Below the pieces are notes generated by a model. That model worked only from the letters and a program-made list of their open reading frames with translations. It was not told the DNA's origin and did no database searches. Position numbers and translations under genes: made by a program. From assembly GCA_032173965.1 (NCBI GenBank), contig CM063283.1, positions 111,547,108 to 111,611,107 on the forward strand: DNA of 64,000 nucleotides. Reading direction: 5' to 3'. The DNA is from Sitta carolinensis (lineage: Eukaryota; Chordata; Aves; Passeriformes; Sittidae). This document shows, in pieces, positions 35,244-48,807 of this stretch; position 1 is the stretch's first letter, and the number at the start of each line of letters is the position of its first letter.

Positions 35244-35935
35244 ATCTCTGTGGGTTATTTTTTGTTAGCACAGAAAGTTTCAAATTTTCTGTGTCTAGGG
35301 TTCCAGCATGTGGGGATCTCTTTTGGCTGAGGACTGAATGCTGATCATTAATTGGTTGCTGTGCTAAATAAGTAATTTCCTTCCAAGAATTCACTCTATA
35401 CCTTTGAGTTAACCAACTGTGTGCAGCAGCCAAATATTCCACGTTTGAACAACCTTGGGAACCTGGGCTGGATGCCTCTGCACAAACAGCACAAGGGAAT
35501 GGAACTGCTCCCTGCTAAACATTCAGGCACTGGCACTGGATTTCTGATGAGCTCAGCCTGCAGAGGAACACACAGGCCCTTAGTTCAAATTTTATTCCAC
35601 GAGTTCAATTTTTCTTTCACCAAGAATTAAGACTTTTGCTCACTAGCAGCAAGGCAGTTACAACCTGCTTTTCTAGACAGGTATGCCTTCTAAAGAATCA
35701 TCCCCGTGAAAATCTGGGATTTATCCTTAAAAACTTAAATAGCCTTAAGCCCTGGTATTTATCATTAAAAACTGTAAATAAATGAAGGCATGAATCAGGT
35801 AAATGGCAATATAATGAACATCTTCAAAGCAGTGAGCAAATATAAAAATGAGATAATAGGTGACTCATGTAGTTATACAAACATGAATATTGCATGCATT
35901 GTAACAAAGATTACCCTAAAGGTGTGCACAACACA

Positions 35936-36080
35936 GAATCATGGAATTATTTGGTTTGGAAGGGACCTTAAAGATGATCTCATTCCAACCCCCTGCCATG
36001 GGCAGGGACATCCACTACAACAGGTTTCTCAGAGCCCCATCCAGCCTGGATATAGTTACAGAAATTTCTGTCTTTAAAAA
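35936..36080 (-). mobile_element. CR1 LINE, 3' fragment (sense -)
   Basis: Complement of the CR1 3' end: 'agaatcatggaattatttgg', 'ggaagggaccttaaagatga', 'tgccatgggcagggacatcc'. Confidence 0.85.
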
Positions 36081-37195
36081 TACACAGCCTGACTCTCCCA
36101 CTCCCTGCCTATCCTCAGCAGCACAACAGAATGTCAGTGCCAATTACTACAATTAGTGACAAAGTTAATTCCACAATATGTGGGTTATTGAATGCTTCTA
36201 GCTGCTTTTTTTCTCACAGTGAAAAACAGCCTCAACCTTTGTACACTTTGAAAAAAAAAAAAAAAAGAATTAATTACCTGTAATGTGTGCTCAGTATACC
36301 AGGCATGGCATCACAATCCCTTTTTGTGCTCCAAAGCCTCACAAGAAATGTCCCTACACAACACAGGTGTGGGAATAAGAATTTGGTGACATTTGTGAAG
36401 AGGGTACAGGCAGTTTAAAGAGCCTTGTTTGCAACCACCCCATAAGTTTGTGGAAGATGTTTCAGCTTAGGATGATTTTGATTTTCCTGTGATGTTGCTC
36501 AGAGACATCAAACTCCTTTCTGGGTTAATACAACTGCCAGGTGGGCTCAGCTCTCCGTGCCCATTCCAGCTTATTTCTGAAAAACCATTTTGCAAGTCAG
36601 AAATGAAAACAAGGGCTTAGCTGGAATGCAAATTATTCTTCTGGGGCCTGCCAGCATTAGTGGGAGAAGGATGGGACCCATATTCTTGTTTTGTTCCATT
36701 TCAGGAGCATAATGGAAGGCTCTGTTTCCCTGTTTCTGTCTTCCTTCGAGGGCTCCAGTGGGAGATCAATGACTAAGATTTGTCCTCTGTTGTTATTTCT
36801 TTCTGTCTCAGTTCCTTAGAATGCTCTTTTCTTTCCTCACTTTAATTTGGACTGGTTTCTCTCCAGAGAGGTATTAATTTGATAATTTTCTAGCCTAGAC
36901 TCTGGCTTTGGAGACTTTTTCCTCCACCAGCCTGATCTGTCCCTACTTTCAAAACAAAATATGACAAGCTGGCACATTTATCTAGCAAGAATACACCCAG
37001 AAACAAAGGGATCTTATTGCAAGCAATGGAGCTAATGATCTTTCTCTAAAGCACCAGTTCTTTAAATGAATCACCACAAAACAAACCTTCAGACTCCTCT
37101 GTGAGCCATGCAAAGGAAATGTGTGTGCAAACAGGGGCAGTGGAGGGGCAGCAGCAACCTCTGCTCTCTGTGAACAGTGACAGGCCTTGAGGGAA
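36081..37195. other. Intergenic, no gene seen
   Basis: No supported exon; a short A run at about 36250-36266. Confidence 0.5.
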
Positions 37196-37199
37196 TGGC

Positions 37200-37458
37200 A
37201 TGAAGGGGTGTCAGGAGAGGTTTCAATTGGATTTTAGGGAAAGGTCCTTCCTCCAGAGGGTGGTTGGGCACTGCCCAGGCTGCCCAGGGAATGGGCGCAG
37301 CCCCAAGGCTGCCAGAGCTCCAGGAGTTTGGACTGAGCTTGGTCCAGAGCTCTCAGGCACAGGGAGGGATTGTTGGGGTGTCTGTGCAGGGCCAGGGGCT
37401 GGACCCTGATCCTTGTGGGTCCCTTCCAAATCAGGACATTCTGTGATTCTGTATTTCA
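37200..37458 (+). mobile_element. CR1 LINE, 3' fragment (sense +)
   Basis: Contains 'ccttcctccagagggtggtt', 'ggcactgcccaggctgccca' and the closing 'ggtcccttccaaatcaggac' then 'attctgtgattctgt'. It is 5'-truncated. Confidence 0.85.
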
Positions 37459-38025
37459 AGTGCAGAATGCATAGGGTAACAAGATCTATGATCGCTAGCA
37501 AATAAAACAATAATCAAATAATTAAAATATCCATTCCAATCCTCCAAGCTTGTGTTGGCATTGGCAGTCATTTGATTGGACTGTGAAACAACCTAAAAGT
37601 TTGCATCTCTACAGCAGCTGCCGTTGAGATTTTCAGAACGTTCTGGAAACATGGCTTGGCTGCATTTCACAGTTCATCTGCCCCAGGAGTTTTGCTGAGA
37701 TGGATTTCCCTTGTTTTATTAACAGAGAAATGCAGTGGTTAGGTATCTGGCTGAAGCACTTCCACAAAGATTTCCTGAGGATTACAAACACCACTCCTTA
37801 GAGACTAAAAATCTGCCCACATCCAGCACGAAAGCTTTCACAGGAATTTTAGTGCAGCAGATCAGTTGGTACCACAGGAGGTGAAGAACTGGTGTGGGGA
37901 AATTTCAAGCACGTGGAAAACTTTCTATTGTTCTGAAGAAAGCTTAAAACACAAATAAATGCAAGTGATTGAACAACATGAGGATATGTTTGATTCATTT
38001 TTTTATTTTATTTGTTTGGGGGTTT

Positions 38026-38482
38026 TTTAGGGTTAGGATTAAAAGTGTGAGAGAGAGAATTTTTGTTTGGATTTAGATGTTTGTTATTTTTTATTTATGT
38101 TATAGTTTTATTGCTTGTGAGTGGTTTTATATGTTAATGGAGTAGAGATGGAGTATAGAGTTATGTTTTTAATGTTTTTTTTAAGTTTAAATTATTTAAT
38201 TATGAGATGTTAATTTTTTTTAATTTAATAATTAATTTTTTTTGGTTTGTGTTGTGGATTTTTTAGCTAATTACATAAAATTACTTGAATTTGTGAAGGA
38301 GAAGGAAGAGGACTAATTTACATTTTCGCTTTTTTATTTTGTTATATATATTGTTATATTTTAAAATTTTAAATTTTAGATTTCTTATTTTGTGATATAT
38401 CTTTTTTTAATTATATACTTATATTGTAGTGTTATTACTTAATTTTGGAAGTTTTTTTGTAGCTTTAGGTTAAATGTAGTGT
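38026..38482 (+). repeat. Unidentified AT-rich dispersed repeat, copy B (C-depleted)
   Basis: Same family and orientation as 34770-35243, similar along the whole length with small indels. Most differences replace a C in copy A by T here (for example 'ggacttag' versus 'ggatttag', 'gtcaaatgcagtgt' versus 'gttaaatgtagtgt'), leaving this copy with very little C on the + strand. Confidence 0.75.
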
Positions 38483-39049
38483 CCAGAAGTCACTGAAATG
38501 AAAAAGCCTCAGTGCTGATCTCCTCATGACATGTGTCCCTACAGCATAGAGAAAATATTTAAATATATAAATTTATAAAATTTTATTGTATAAAATATAT
38601 AAACGTGAAATATAAATCACAAAGGCTGTGGGTAAGTAATCTCCTTTTCTGTGATGTGGCATATATTACTGCATGGCAGATGTGTTACTGCAAGGCATAA
38701 AAACAAAAAACCCATAAATATTTCTTAGGTCAGTGGCTGTGTATTTTGCACAGTTTATTTCTTCCCCTGTCACTTCCTGCACTGTGATCTCCCTGGGGAG
38801 GGACAGTCACATCCTACACAAAGCACTGCCAGTCTGCCCCCCTGCTCTACTGTGACACAAATTATTAAACCCACTCACCTGGCATTTCTGCTGCCTTTGT
38901 CTTCCAGTTAGTGCTGAAGGCACAGAAGGAGCTGTGGACTCAGTGTCAGGAAGTGAAAACTGGCTACACATTCTGAATTAGCCTTGTGAGAAGCTGCTGA
39001 GAATTCAGCTTGCAAGAAAGATGGAGAGAGACTACGAGGGCAGGTGGTG

Positions 39050-39322
39050 GCAGGGCAAGGGGGAACAGCTTCAAACTGGAAGAGGGTAGGGTTAGATTAG
39101 ATATTTAATAGAAATTCTTTATTTTGAGGGTGGTGAGGCCCTGGCACAGAGAAGCTGGGGCTGCCCCATCCCTGGAAGTATTCAAGGCAGGTAGGGTGAG
39201 GCTCTGAGGGCAACCTGGGCAGTGGGACATGTCCCTGCCCATGGCAGGGGTTGGAACTGGACAATCTTTAAGGACCCTTCCCACTCAAGCCATCCAGTGA
39301 TTCTCTGATTCTGTGACAACTT
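39050..39322 (+). mobile_element. CR1 LINE, 3' fragment (sense +)
   Basis: Contains 'gagggtggtgaggccctggc', 'catccctggaagtattcaag', 'cctgcccatggcaggggttg' and the tail 'attctctgattctgtga'. Confidence 0.88.
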
Positions 39323-41730
39323 TCTGTTCAGCTCTGCTACATAACAGGGAAGGGGGAAATTACACTGGTGGGTGAGGTGGAAAGGAAGAGGGAAACCAAG
39401 GATGGGGCCCCTCCTTTATTGAGCAATCCTGGATCCACACGTCACTTTGCAATGTTAATAGTCAGGTGAAAACTGCCTTCTAACCTGAGTGACTCAAACA
39501 GCAGGTGAATAGAATTTATGGGGAAAGATTCATGTGCAAGTGTAAAGGAAAAGTGCACACCCCAGATATTTAAAGCAGAGCAATAATTCAAGTTCTCTTG
39601 AAGTACACTGCCCTATAGATTTCTTATTTTACCGTGAGATTTGTTGGCTGAGTGGAATATTTTGATAAATCTGACTCCAGTTTACACTACAGGTGCTGCC
39701 AAACAAGCAACCCTACCTGAAACTTGAGGTCAAGTCTCTAAAATTAACCCACAAAGGTCAGAACCTGCGTGCAGCTGAGGAGAACAAAAAACGCCGTTGC
39801 CATTTCCGATCTTATCACTGCAGATCTGTGTTTGCTTTTGGCTTCAGCACATTCTTTCCTCCTTGTTCCTGGCTGTGAGAGCCCCATGGCCCAGCCCGAG
39901 AGCAGGATTGTGAAGGGCTTTTCCCATTGTCCATTATTGTGGTGGCACGTTGTGGCTGACTGCCCTGGGGGTAAGGAAAACTGGTGAAAGAGGGGAGCAG
40001 GACTGCAGTACCTGAGAGGAGGTTTGGGGAGAAACCATGGCTTGGCCACAGCCCAGCTCCTCCAAAGATATAAAAAGATCCCAACTCGAAACAGAGCACA
40101 TCCCACTGGCATGTTCAGGTGATGTGCTAAAATTTGTCTCAGCTCTAGTCATGTTTTAAACACGTTGGTTTGTCCTGTGATGTACAGAACTTAAAAGCAT
40201 CTTTGCCCTGTCCCAAACGTGGTTTTGTAAAACCCCTGCCCTCACTGCTGCATGTGCAGCTTTGGGTCACCTGGGGACAGGTAAGCAGAGCAGCTCCCAG
40301 GAGTGGCAGATCTGTTGGTAAGTAGGACAAAACAATCTCCAGACTAAAGTATACAGCACAACAGGTGTCCACAAGGTAAGGCTGGAAAAGAGTCTCATTA
40401 TCTGTCTATATCTATAGACAGGTCTGTGGGTTTGCTTGTTTCCTGCATAATAGCACTGGAAAGCAACATTTTCCCAAACTCATGCCACTTGAAATTAATA
40501 CTTACTGCTGCCTGTACAGAAATAGGAGGGGTGGAGCACTTAGAGGTTCATTATCTGACTGGAAAATAATATTTTCTGACCTAGGCTAATCACTAAGTGA
40601 TTAATCCAAAGATATCCTTGCAGGATTCCAGAAAGGATCCACTCTTATCCCATGTAGCCTGAGATTTGACTCATTGTGGGTGAATCTTCAAATTCCCTGA
40701 ATATCCCAAAGCTTTCCCTCCTTTCTCCAAATAAACAATATCTTTGCTTTTCTGAGTATAAAAGAGTAAAGCCAAGGAGGATTCTGATTGAGATTTACCA
40801 CCCAAACTCAGGTTTCTTGACACCATGAGTAAGTTAATCTTGCTGCACTAGTGAATTTACCAGATACACTCCAGCCTTGCAAGAATTCAGTTTTCTAGTT
40901 TTTTCAAAGTATTTTCAACCAAAATATTGTTGTCTGAAGAGGGAGAGGAGTCTGTGTACCCCAGGTGAGAGGGGGAAAGAGGAGGACAGAGGAGTTTTGA
41001 ATAAGCAGAAAAGAAAAAGCAATTTTCAGTAGTGATACAATCACACTGCAAGATATTTAAAAAAAGCATACAGCAAGATGCCTCAAAAAGGCACACCTGT
41101 AGTGCAGTTTTAAATAAGAAAGTTTATGTTCACCTTTTAGCTGGTCAAAACTGGGAAAAAAATGAGGAGGGGAAGGGCAGAGATAAAGACACGCCTCACT
41201 TATGGATGTCCTTGACTTGTCCCCCTAGACTGGGGAAATTCCCTGCAGCAATGTGAGAAGAGAGTAAACAGCTTCACTAGATGCTTATCAACAGAAACTA
41301 GGACTGTTAAAAGAGTAATTATGTCATCTCTAGGGATCAGTTGTAAATAAATTTGTCATAGCATATAAATATGTGAATGTACAAAAAGTGAGCTCATCCA
41401 GCTCTGTGAATGCAGTAGTTGGAAGAGCTAAAATATTGCCCACATGCATCAGGTCTCGAATCCTCTTTAGGCTATGGGATGCCTTCCAGAGACAGCTGGA
41501 CAGGTGGGCTGGAATGTCTCCTGAGAGTGTGTTCAGGTCTATTCCTGAGAGTAGATTCAAGTGCACAGCAGAGGAAAAGCTCCATGGAAGAAAACTTGCA
41601 CTACACCCTCCTCTCCAATCTTTGGACCTTCGCTTGTGCCAGAGGTGATCCTGTGAGCCACAGAGGGCTGCCTTTCCTCTTTCAGCCATCTGACCACGAA
41701 TTTTTAAATTGTGCCACTGGTAGCAATAAG
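39323..41730. other. Intergenic, no gene seen
   Basis: Open frames in 39.7-41.7 kb have no domain signature, coherent splice signals or signal peptide. Nothing further is supported. Confidence 0.45.
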
Positions 41731-42025
41731 AATAGAATCATAGAATGGTTTGGGTTGGAAGGGGCCTTAAAGTTCCAAAACCCTACCATGGGTGGGAACA
41801 TCTTCCACAATCCCAGGTTGCTCAGAGCCCCCTCCAACCTCATCTTGAACACTTCCAGGGATCCAGGGGCATCCACAGCTTTTCTGGGCAACCTGTTCCA
41901 GTGCCTCGCCACCCTCACAGGGAAGAATTTCATTCTAATATCTGATCTAAACCTCCTGTGCTTGCCTTTAATGGACAGTGGGATTAGATTCCCATTCCCC
42001 CTTGTCCCATCACTGCATGCTCTTG
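41731..42025 (-). mobile_element. CR1 LINE, 3' fragment (sense -)
   Basis: Complement of a CR1 end: 'aatagaatcatagaatggtt' then 'tgggttggaaggggccttaa', 'gcctcgccaccctcacaggg', and 'aagaatttcattctaatatc'. One of the better-preserved copies. Confidence 0.9.
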
Positions 42026-43127
42026 TATGAAGGCTGTTATTCAGTTGAGTGATCCAAGCCACAGAACAGGATTTGTATTACAGAAGCCATTTCTACCTGA
42101 AGAAGCATAGAAATAACTGAGTGTCCAGTTTTGTAAAGAAAGTGATATATCCTTTGATTTCTGTGGGGATGTGTTATTTGCCACAGGGCAAGGAAAAGAG
42201 AAATCCACAGGCAATGTGTATTTATCAGATAAAAGTACACAGTGAGTAGCAACAAACCGTGAACAACTGAATTATTGTATCTGTTGCTGCTTTAAAGGGA
42301 GAGCTTGAGAAAAGTGTGGAGAAATGAGTAAAAAATTTCTGTCCTATGGTCAGAACCACCTGCACAGACTTAAGAGGCAGTTACAGGTCAGGCATCTAGG
42401 GAAAAATGCTCTTTATGTGTTTTGTGTGATCTCTTTATCACACATAGATTTCTCCTGCATGGCTCTGCAAATCCCTTTGTCAGCTAAAACCACACACGGG
42501 GAATTTACATAGATCTGTGGTACAAAAGGATATGATATATAGTGTGCAGTAATGAATGTACCCTGCCAAGACATGGCGAGTCATTACCTTAAAATATGGC
42601 AGAAATTATAAAATATAAAATATTTTCAGAAGTTTAAACTTGACAAAAACCAAAAATCTACCAAAGCCCAAAACCATATATTGTTTGTTGGGAAAGAATG
42701 TGAGAACTTGTGCTATTCTTGGGACATGGTTTCAAACTGCTTTGAACAGTTATTTAAATGTCTTCTTCTGCTTGGTAGATAAACAGAATAATTTGCCAGA
42801 TTGCTGAAGAGTTCTCACTGCAGAATGAAACACTGCACTGAGAGCAAAACAACACTTTCGTTTCAGATCCGGGACAGCTTCCACCTTCTGCTGGGAAGGA
42901 AAATCCATCAGTGATGGATGATCATCAACCATGTGACAAGGAAGTAATGTGACAAAAGCGCTTTGTCCACACGTCACTCAGTGCTGCCTCGCCTTGGCAG
43001 GTGTAGTACAGCTGCCTCCCCCTGGTTTTGTGATCATGAAATCTCTGAAAGAAAAGGAGGAAATTGACTTTGCAGTGTTACACAATAGGCTAAGAATCGA
43101 ACACAGGAGAGTAGATTTAGGACTTAT

Positions 43128-43330
43128 AATCGTAGATTCATTCAATGTTTTGGGTTGGGAGCTTAAAGATCAACTATTTCCAACGCTCTGCCATGGGCAG
43201 GGACGCCTTCCACTAGAAGTGGTTTCTGACAGCCACATCCAACCTGGCCTTGGACACTTCCAGGGCTGGGGAATCCACAGCTTCTCTGGGCACCCTGTGC
43301 CAGGGCTCCCCACCCTCACAGCATCCTCTG
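43128..43330 (-). mobile_element. CR1 LINE, 3' fragment (sense -)
   Basis: Complement of a CR1 end: 'tgttttgggttgggagctta', 'ctgccatgggcagggacgcc', 'caacctggccttggacactt'. Confidence 0.88.
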
Positions 43331-46300
43331 CCTGCCTTGGGTGCTCCCCTACCGCTGGCACCAGCACATGGCAAAGCAGTGGCAGGATGAGCAGAAAAAC
43401 AAAACCCAAACCTTGTTGGCAGGAGGGAAAACAGTTTCTCTGTGAAAAGGTAGAGAGGGTTGCCCTCTCCCTTCAGCATGAGGAGACTCTGCTGCCAGAG
43501 AGTCAGGGACTGGGGGGCTGATCCTCAACCAGGGCATCTCCAGCCGGAAGGAGTGTTTGACCCCAGAGGATGGCGCTTTAGCAGCTGCTCGTTTCCTGGT
43601 CTCTGCCACTTCAAATCCCTCTGTGCATCTATTCAAAACAGCTGCTCACAGGTGTACAGCTGGGAGGGGCTGTTTCTGATGACTGCAGATCCTCTCCTAG
43701 CAAAGCAGAGGCCAAAGGCTCTGCGAGCTCCCAGAAGAGAGGTCAAAAAACTGGGAAGCAGGTACAGAGCATTAACTCACCTGGTTGTGCTGAGTGAATT
43801 AATCAAGGCTGTGTTGGCAGGGAAAATGCAGTAGAGCTTTCCATGAGATTTTACTTGGGCACGTTAATAATGTAGGTTTGCAAGGGCAACATGAAGCACT
43901 TCTTAACTCCAGCAGCTGTAATTGCAGATTTTGTGTGTAACTAGACAGAAAACCTGAGTAGACCTGTGTCAGTAAATGTGCAGAGCGTGGCTAAGGGATT
44001 CTGTCAGATGTAGGTTAGCAGGGTCCATCTGACTCCCCGAGGAAGTGCTAAAGTAGAGACAGATCTGTTTGCATCTTTGTGGAGACTGGGAAAGAAAACA
44101 ACTCCAAGCAGGTGTCTTTAGAACACAGATACAGTTTGTTCAGCTGACAGTCACTAATACCTGTTCCTAAACAAATAAAAGCTGTACAATCACAGAAACA
44201 AATTAAGGCCTTGTTTCATCCTTAATTCTATCTCCTGCTTCATCCATCATCTGTTAAATGCAGCAGGAATTCCAGCAAGAAGCTGCCATGAAGACCTACC
44301 TCAAATATCAGCAACTTGCACAAAGGGAGGCTGTATTTTCACTCAGCACCCCACTTTCAAAAAGCCCAGGCACCATCACATTAACTTCAAACTGCACCTC
44401 TTACTCCTAATTTTGAATTTCCTTGAAAAAGTTGAGAAGATGCCTGCACAGGCCTGAATGAAGGCTGGTGTGAGGCAAATGTGTGTCACATCTTGCTCTC
44501 AGTGACAAGTGCCAGAGGCAGTCACAGCAGCTGAATGGATCTGAGTGGCACTGGGGAATTCAAAGCAGGAGGAGCAAAGATGCCCCACACCAAGGCGTGG
44601 CACAAATATCAGTTGCTCATAGGGATGGGAAGACATTTCCATCTGTGGTTACAACAAAGGAAGGCAGGGAGTCAATAGCATTGGCCACCCCAGGTGTTCC
44701 TTTCTCTGGTGGGTATGGCTTTATCCCATGAAAATCCCAGTATCAGTTTAAGAAATTTAATTTTGGGGGGAGTGCTAGAAATAATAAACCTGGAAAATGC
44801 CAAACACGTCTTTTCTCAGAGAGGCCACAGAGCCTCCAGTCTGTACAGGGAGTACCAGAAGAGGTACATAAGAACAACATAAGTTATCTTTGGGAGTATT
44901 ATCTCACAAGAGAAGTGCAGGATACAGGACATCCAAATACAGGACAAAGACACAGCATGGATATCCTGGCATACTGACTTTGGCTTTCTTAGAACTCCGG
45001 TGAGAGTCAGATGTCCTTTCAGGGAAGAGACTAAACTTCACAAGGTCATGCTTCTCACAGATCTTTCAGAAAACACAGGTGCCTTTCTCCTGCTCAAGAA
45101 TTCAATGTCACAGCTGTAACAAATCAATTGAAAAAGAGGAGAATAGGTAGTCAAAAAAATGCTGGCAGGTAGTCAAATAAAATCCAAGAAATTCAGGAAA
45201 TTTGCAGCAGTATTTACCATCTCCTGTGACTAAGCCAGCTGATTTTTATATGGGCTACAAAATGTAGTCTCAAACAACTTATCAGCTGAAAATCTTTCTG
45301 GGACAATAAAAACATGCCCAGAAGCAAACAGCATCTTGTTCCCTGTAACTCCTGATGTATTCCTTACACACGCACACAAAGGTGGGGCCCCAGAGCTGCT
45401 CTGTAAAAAATAAAGTTGGATTCAGTAAACATGACATTCTGAATTCCAGTTCCTCTATATTTTCACATTTTTGGCTGTGTAACCCTGTGGGCAACTTTGC
45501 TCACTGGCCAGGTATGATACAGAGCACAATTAAATGTTCTGGAATAATCCTGAGAGCACTATTCATATGTAACACTCAGTAATTAGCCTCTCAAGGTTGG
45601 CACAAGAACAGACACAAGACCCTTCTGTCCCCATGTACCAATAATAGCTGCATTTGTTCAAAATATTCCTGTGAATCCCTTCCTTCATCTTTTCAAATTG
45701 CCAGATACCAAAGGCAGCTAATAAATGAGAGCACTGTTTGTGGCCAGCATTCCAGATCAAAGCTGCAGACACTCTGAGAGGCAAAGCCAGACATTTCCTG
45801 AGTGGATTTGCTGAGTTTCAGTATTTACTGAGCATAAGCCATGAAGAATCCACACTGTCAGTGCTGTTACTGGCTGCCAGCACATTCCCAAGGTTGCAGT
45901 GATATTGTTTGCTAGAATAATTATACCTAAATGAAAATTCTACCCAAATGTCTCTGTCAGGAAGGCAGCTTCTTTCTGCTTGGAATTGAGTCACCTTCAC
46001 AGGCCTGGAGGGAGCAAGGTTTTTTGGGAGGGATTTGTGTCAGCCTGCTGAGAATGCAGCTCCTCATATCCTCCTGAACTCTGTCTGATCTGCCTCCAAA
46101 TACCAGTGACAGGAACTCCATAATTCCACCTTACCTGGAGGTCCCAAGCACTCCTCAATGCTTATATCAACTTTTTCCTTGGATTTTCCCAAAGGCTTGA
46201 TCCAGGAGAGGAAAGAGTAAAAGTCCCATGCAGCAATTTGCCAAATATTCACTGCATCAGCAATAAAATAACCAAAGCTTATTTTCTCCTTTTCCTTAGG

Positions 46301-48472
46301 TCCTCCTCAGAGTTACCTATAGCAAAACCAGACACCCAATTACTCAAAGAAAAGCAGATGCCAAATGATTGTGTTCTTTATGGGCTTAAACAGAAATACC
46401 ATGGAAGAGAAATACCACTTCCCTTTTGAAATCGATTACTTCTGTAGGAAAGCAGGAAAAGGAGAAAACTGATGTTTAAATAAAGTTTTATTACTTCACC
46501 TGTTCCTACAAATACTTGTAATTTTCCAGAAGATATTAAATATTTTTATATGTCAGAAAATTACCTAAGAAAAAGCTCTTTTAGTAATATTTCCTCTGTA
46601 AGGACAGGGAGAAGAAAAGGGAAAAAGGTGAGCTCAAACTGAGCTCTCTGCACTGTAAAATTGCACTATTTCTAAATGTGCTTAATCTTCTCTAACACAC
46701 ACCTAAACACACAAAAAGATGGTTGGATTAAACTATTATTTTTTCATTCCTTGCAATTATTATTTCACCAAATCCAGTTTCTAGGCAGAAATACCTATTT
46801 ACCCCGACCATCCCAATTATTTTAGCCTCCATCATAGAGAGGATTGATCACCAGCTGATTTAAAGAGAATATTGTGAGTGGATGTTTTGAGATCCATTGC
46901 AAACACTACATCAGTGTTTTGTCAGTGAAACTTCCATACAGAATTTGAACTTCATTGCTCTGATCTTTTCCTTGCCATCTCCAAATATTCTGGCTTTTTC
47001 TCTATTCTTCTTTTACATTTGCTGTAAGATTGTTTTTAGTGTGTAAATATTTGTGTTAGGCGTCTGAAGCTCTTCCTTCTGTGGATTTGAGGAAAAATCC
47101 CTGGGGAAAGGGGGGCAGGAGAGGGAGGGAAGGGAATTTTCTGCCTGTGGACCAGGGAAGCCATTAGGCGGCTCTGTGCTCCAGGCTTTTGACTAAATCC
47201 TAGTCAACATCATGGCTTTAGATCAATTACAGCCAAATTTTTTAGTTCCTTCGTTTCCTTCCGAAGCCTGCAAGGAAACTTTCCAAACAGGCATTAAAAA
47301 CCTGTCTTGTTTATATTTTAATGGATGAGGAAATTTTCCAGTACCTCAGTTTTGTCCCAACCCCACTGGGACCAGAATCTGGCAGCATTATAATATAATA
47401 TAATATGGGGGAAAGGAATAGTGATGAGTGTTTTGCATGGGGTGTCAGCAGTGTCGTGTTCTCAGTGAGCAATGAGGACATTAGACATGCACACCACTGG
47501 CCTAAAGTGGTTCTGAGGAAACAGTGTGAGAAGTCAAAACTAAATCTTCATCTCTACTTGTTTTTCGTCCATTGTTTTAAATAATTATTTAGAGCCAGTG
47601 CTTTGTTGAAAGAACAAAATATGGGTAGTGCCAAACTGGAAAGGGGAAAAAGCAGCAGAGGGATCTGAAAGCAATCTGTGAGGCTCTTGGACACAAAGAG
47701 GTGAATTTCTTAATCCAGGTGATAATACAAAAAGAGAGGAAGCAACAAACCTGTTGCTTACCAGCATAGATAAGATAAATGTTGGGGGCTTTGTTTTTAT
47801 TTATTGTTTATTTATTTACATTTATGTTTTTAAATGGTAGAGCTGTCAATATTGGCAGCAACCTGGGCTGCTGTGATCATGCCCTGGTGGGTTTCACAGG
47901 CCTGGGCTGTACAGTCAGAACACTGAATTTTAGGAGACCAACCTTTCAGTTGCTTAGTGAATCAGCGGATGGGACCCCCCAGACAATTTCCCTCAGGGAT
48001 AAAGGAGCTGTGCAGAGCTGGCCACCCTTGAAGAACCTATCTATTCAAGCAAAGAGCACTCAATTCTTCTCTTGGAGCAGCTCTCAGAGCTGTGCAAATT
48101 AAACACCTGGGGAGGCTGTTGTGACAGTAGTTTCAGATAGAATCACCACATCGTTGCAATAAATTGGACTGGGAATGTTGAATGCTCTTCTGGTTGTCTT
48201 TGATGAAAAGGATGAAACTTAAGTGTGTTTACCCTTAGTAAAGATAGAGAAAGAGACACTTAGGAGGTACAGGTGTATAGTTAGTGGTAACTGCAGTCCA
48301 CTGGGGTGGATAAGGTCCTGTGTCAAGTTTTCAGTGATTTCTGAACATTGTACTGATACTGGAACAGTTCAGAAGCTGCCACATCCACCAACTGCACATC
48401 TTTAACACCTGTGACTAAATCACACAGGAAAACATAACAGTACAGGAGTCAACAATAAGTTACAAGGCTGCT
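43331..48472. other. Intergenic, no gene seen
   Basis: No supported exon on either strand and no recognisable repeat beyond short simple sequence (TAATA units near 47390). Confidence 0.45.
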
Positions 48473-48478
48473 TTTATT
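48473..48478 (-). terminator. Poly(A) signal of the candidate exon at 48.6 kb
   Basis: AATAAA on the minus strand, 93 bases past the TGA at 48571, a normal spacing for a short 3' UTR. Confidence 0.3.
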
Positions 48479-48570
48479 AAGATACCAAAATTCCTGTAAA
48501 CAGACTCAGTCACAAATAACAGTCTCTGCTGAGCATGCAAGGGATCAAATACAAGCTTCTGGTTCACATT

Positions 48571-48676
48571 TCATCTTGAGCAGTAGTGTTCATCTTTTGA
48601 AAATGGCATAGCTCCACCAAAATCAACAGGCAGATCTCTAATCCTGTCACCTCCAAGAAGTTCAGGATTGTAAGTA
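48571..48676 (-). CDS. Candidate terminal exon, unknown protein
   Basis: A pyrimidine-rich acceptor (ATTTTTCTAGTTTTTAG) opens a frame of 34 residues, TYNPELLGGDRIRDLPVDFG and on to HYCSR, followed by TGA and AATAAA 93 bases later. The composition looks coding and the set of signals is that of a last exon. The phase needed (one leading base) equals that of the UMODL1 membrane exon. It could therefore be an alternative last exon of UMODL1, the end of a small separate gene, or chance. No protein family is recognised. Confidence 0.3.
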
Positions 48677-48807
48677 CTAAAAACTAGAAAAATATTTATA
48701 GTGAAATAGCTGATCCTGTCACTGAATGCAGAAGGCAAGCACATCTCACATCTGACAACAAACTGAGCAAAAGTTACAAGACTCCTACAGAACACGAACT
48801 AATGGTT

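Noticed and set aside
41419..42062. Open frames of 203 (+) and 126 (-) codons
   Set aside because: They run largely through a CR1 fragment.
42949..43636. Open frames on both strands around 43.2 kb
   Set aside because: Also built on a CR1 fragment; no splice or domain support.
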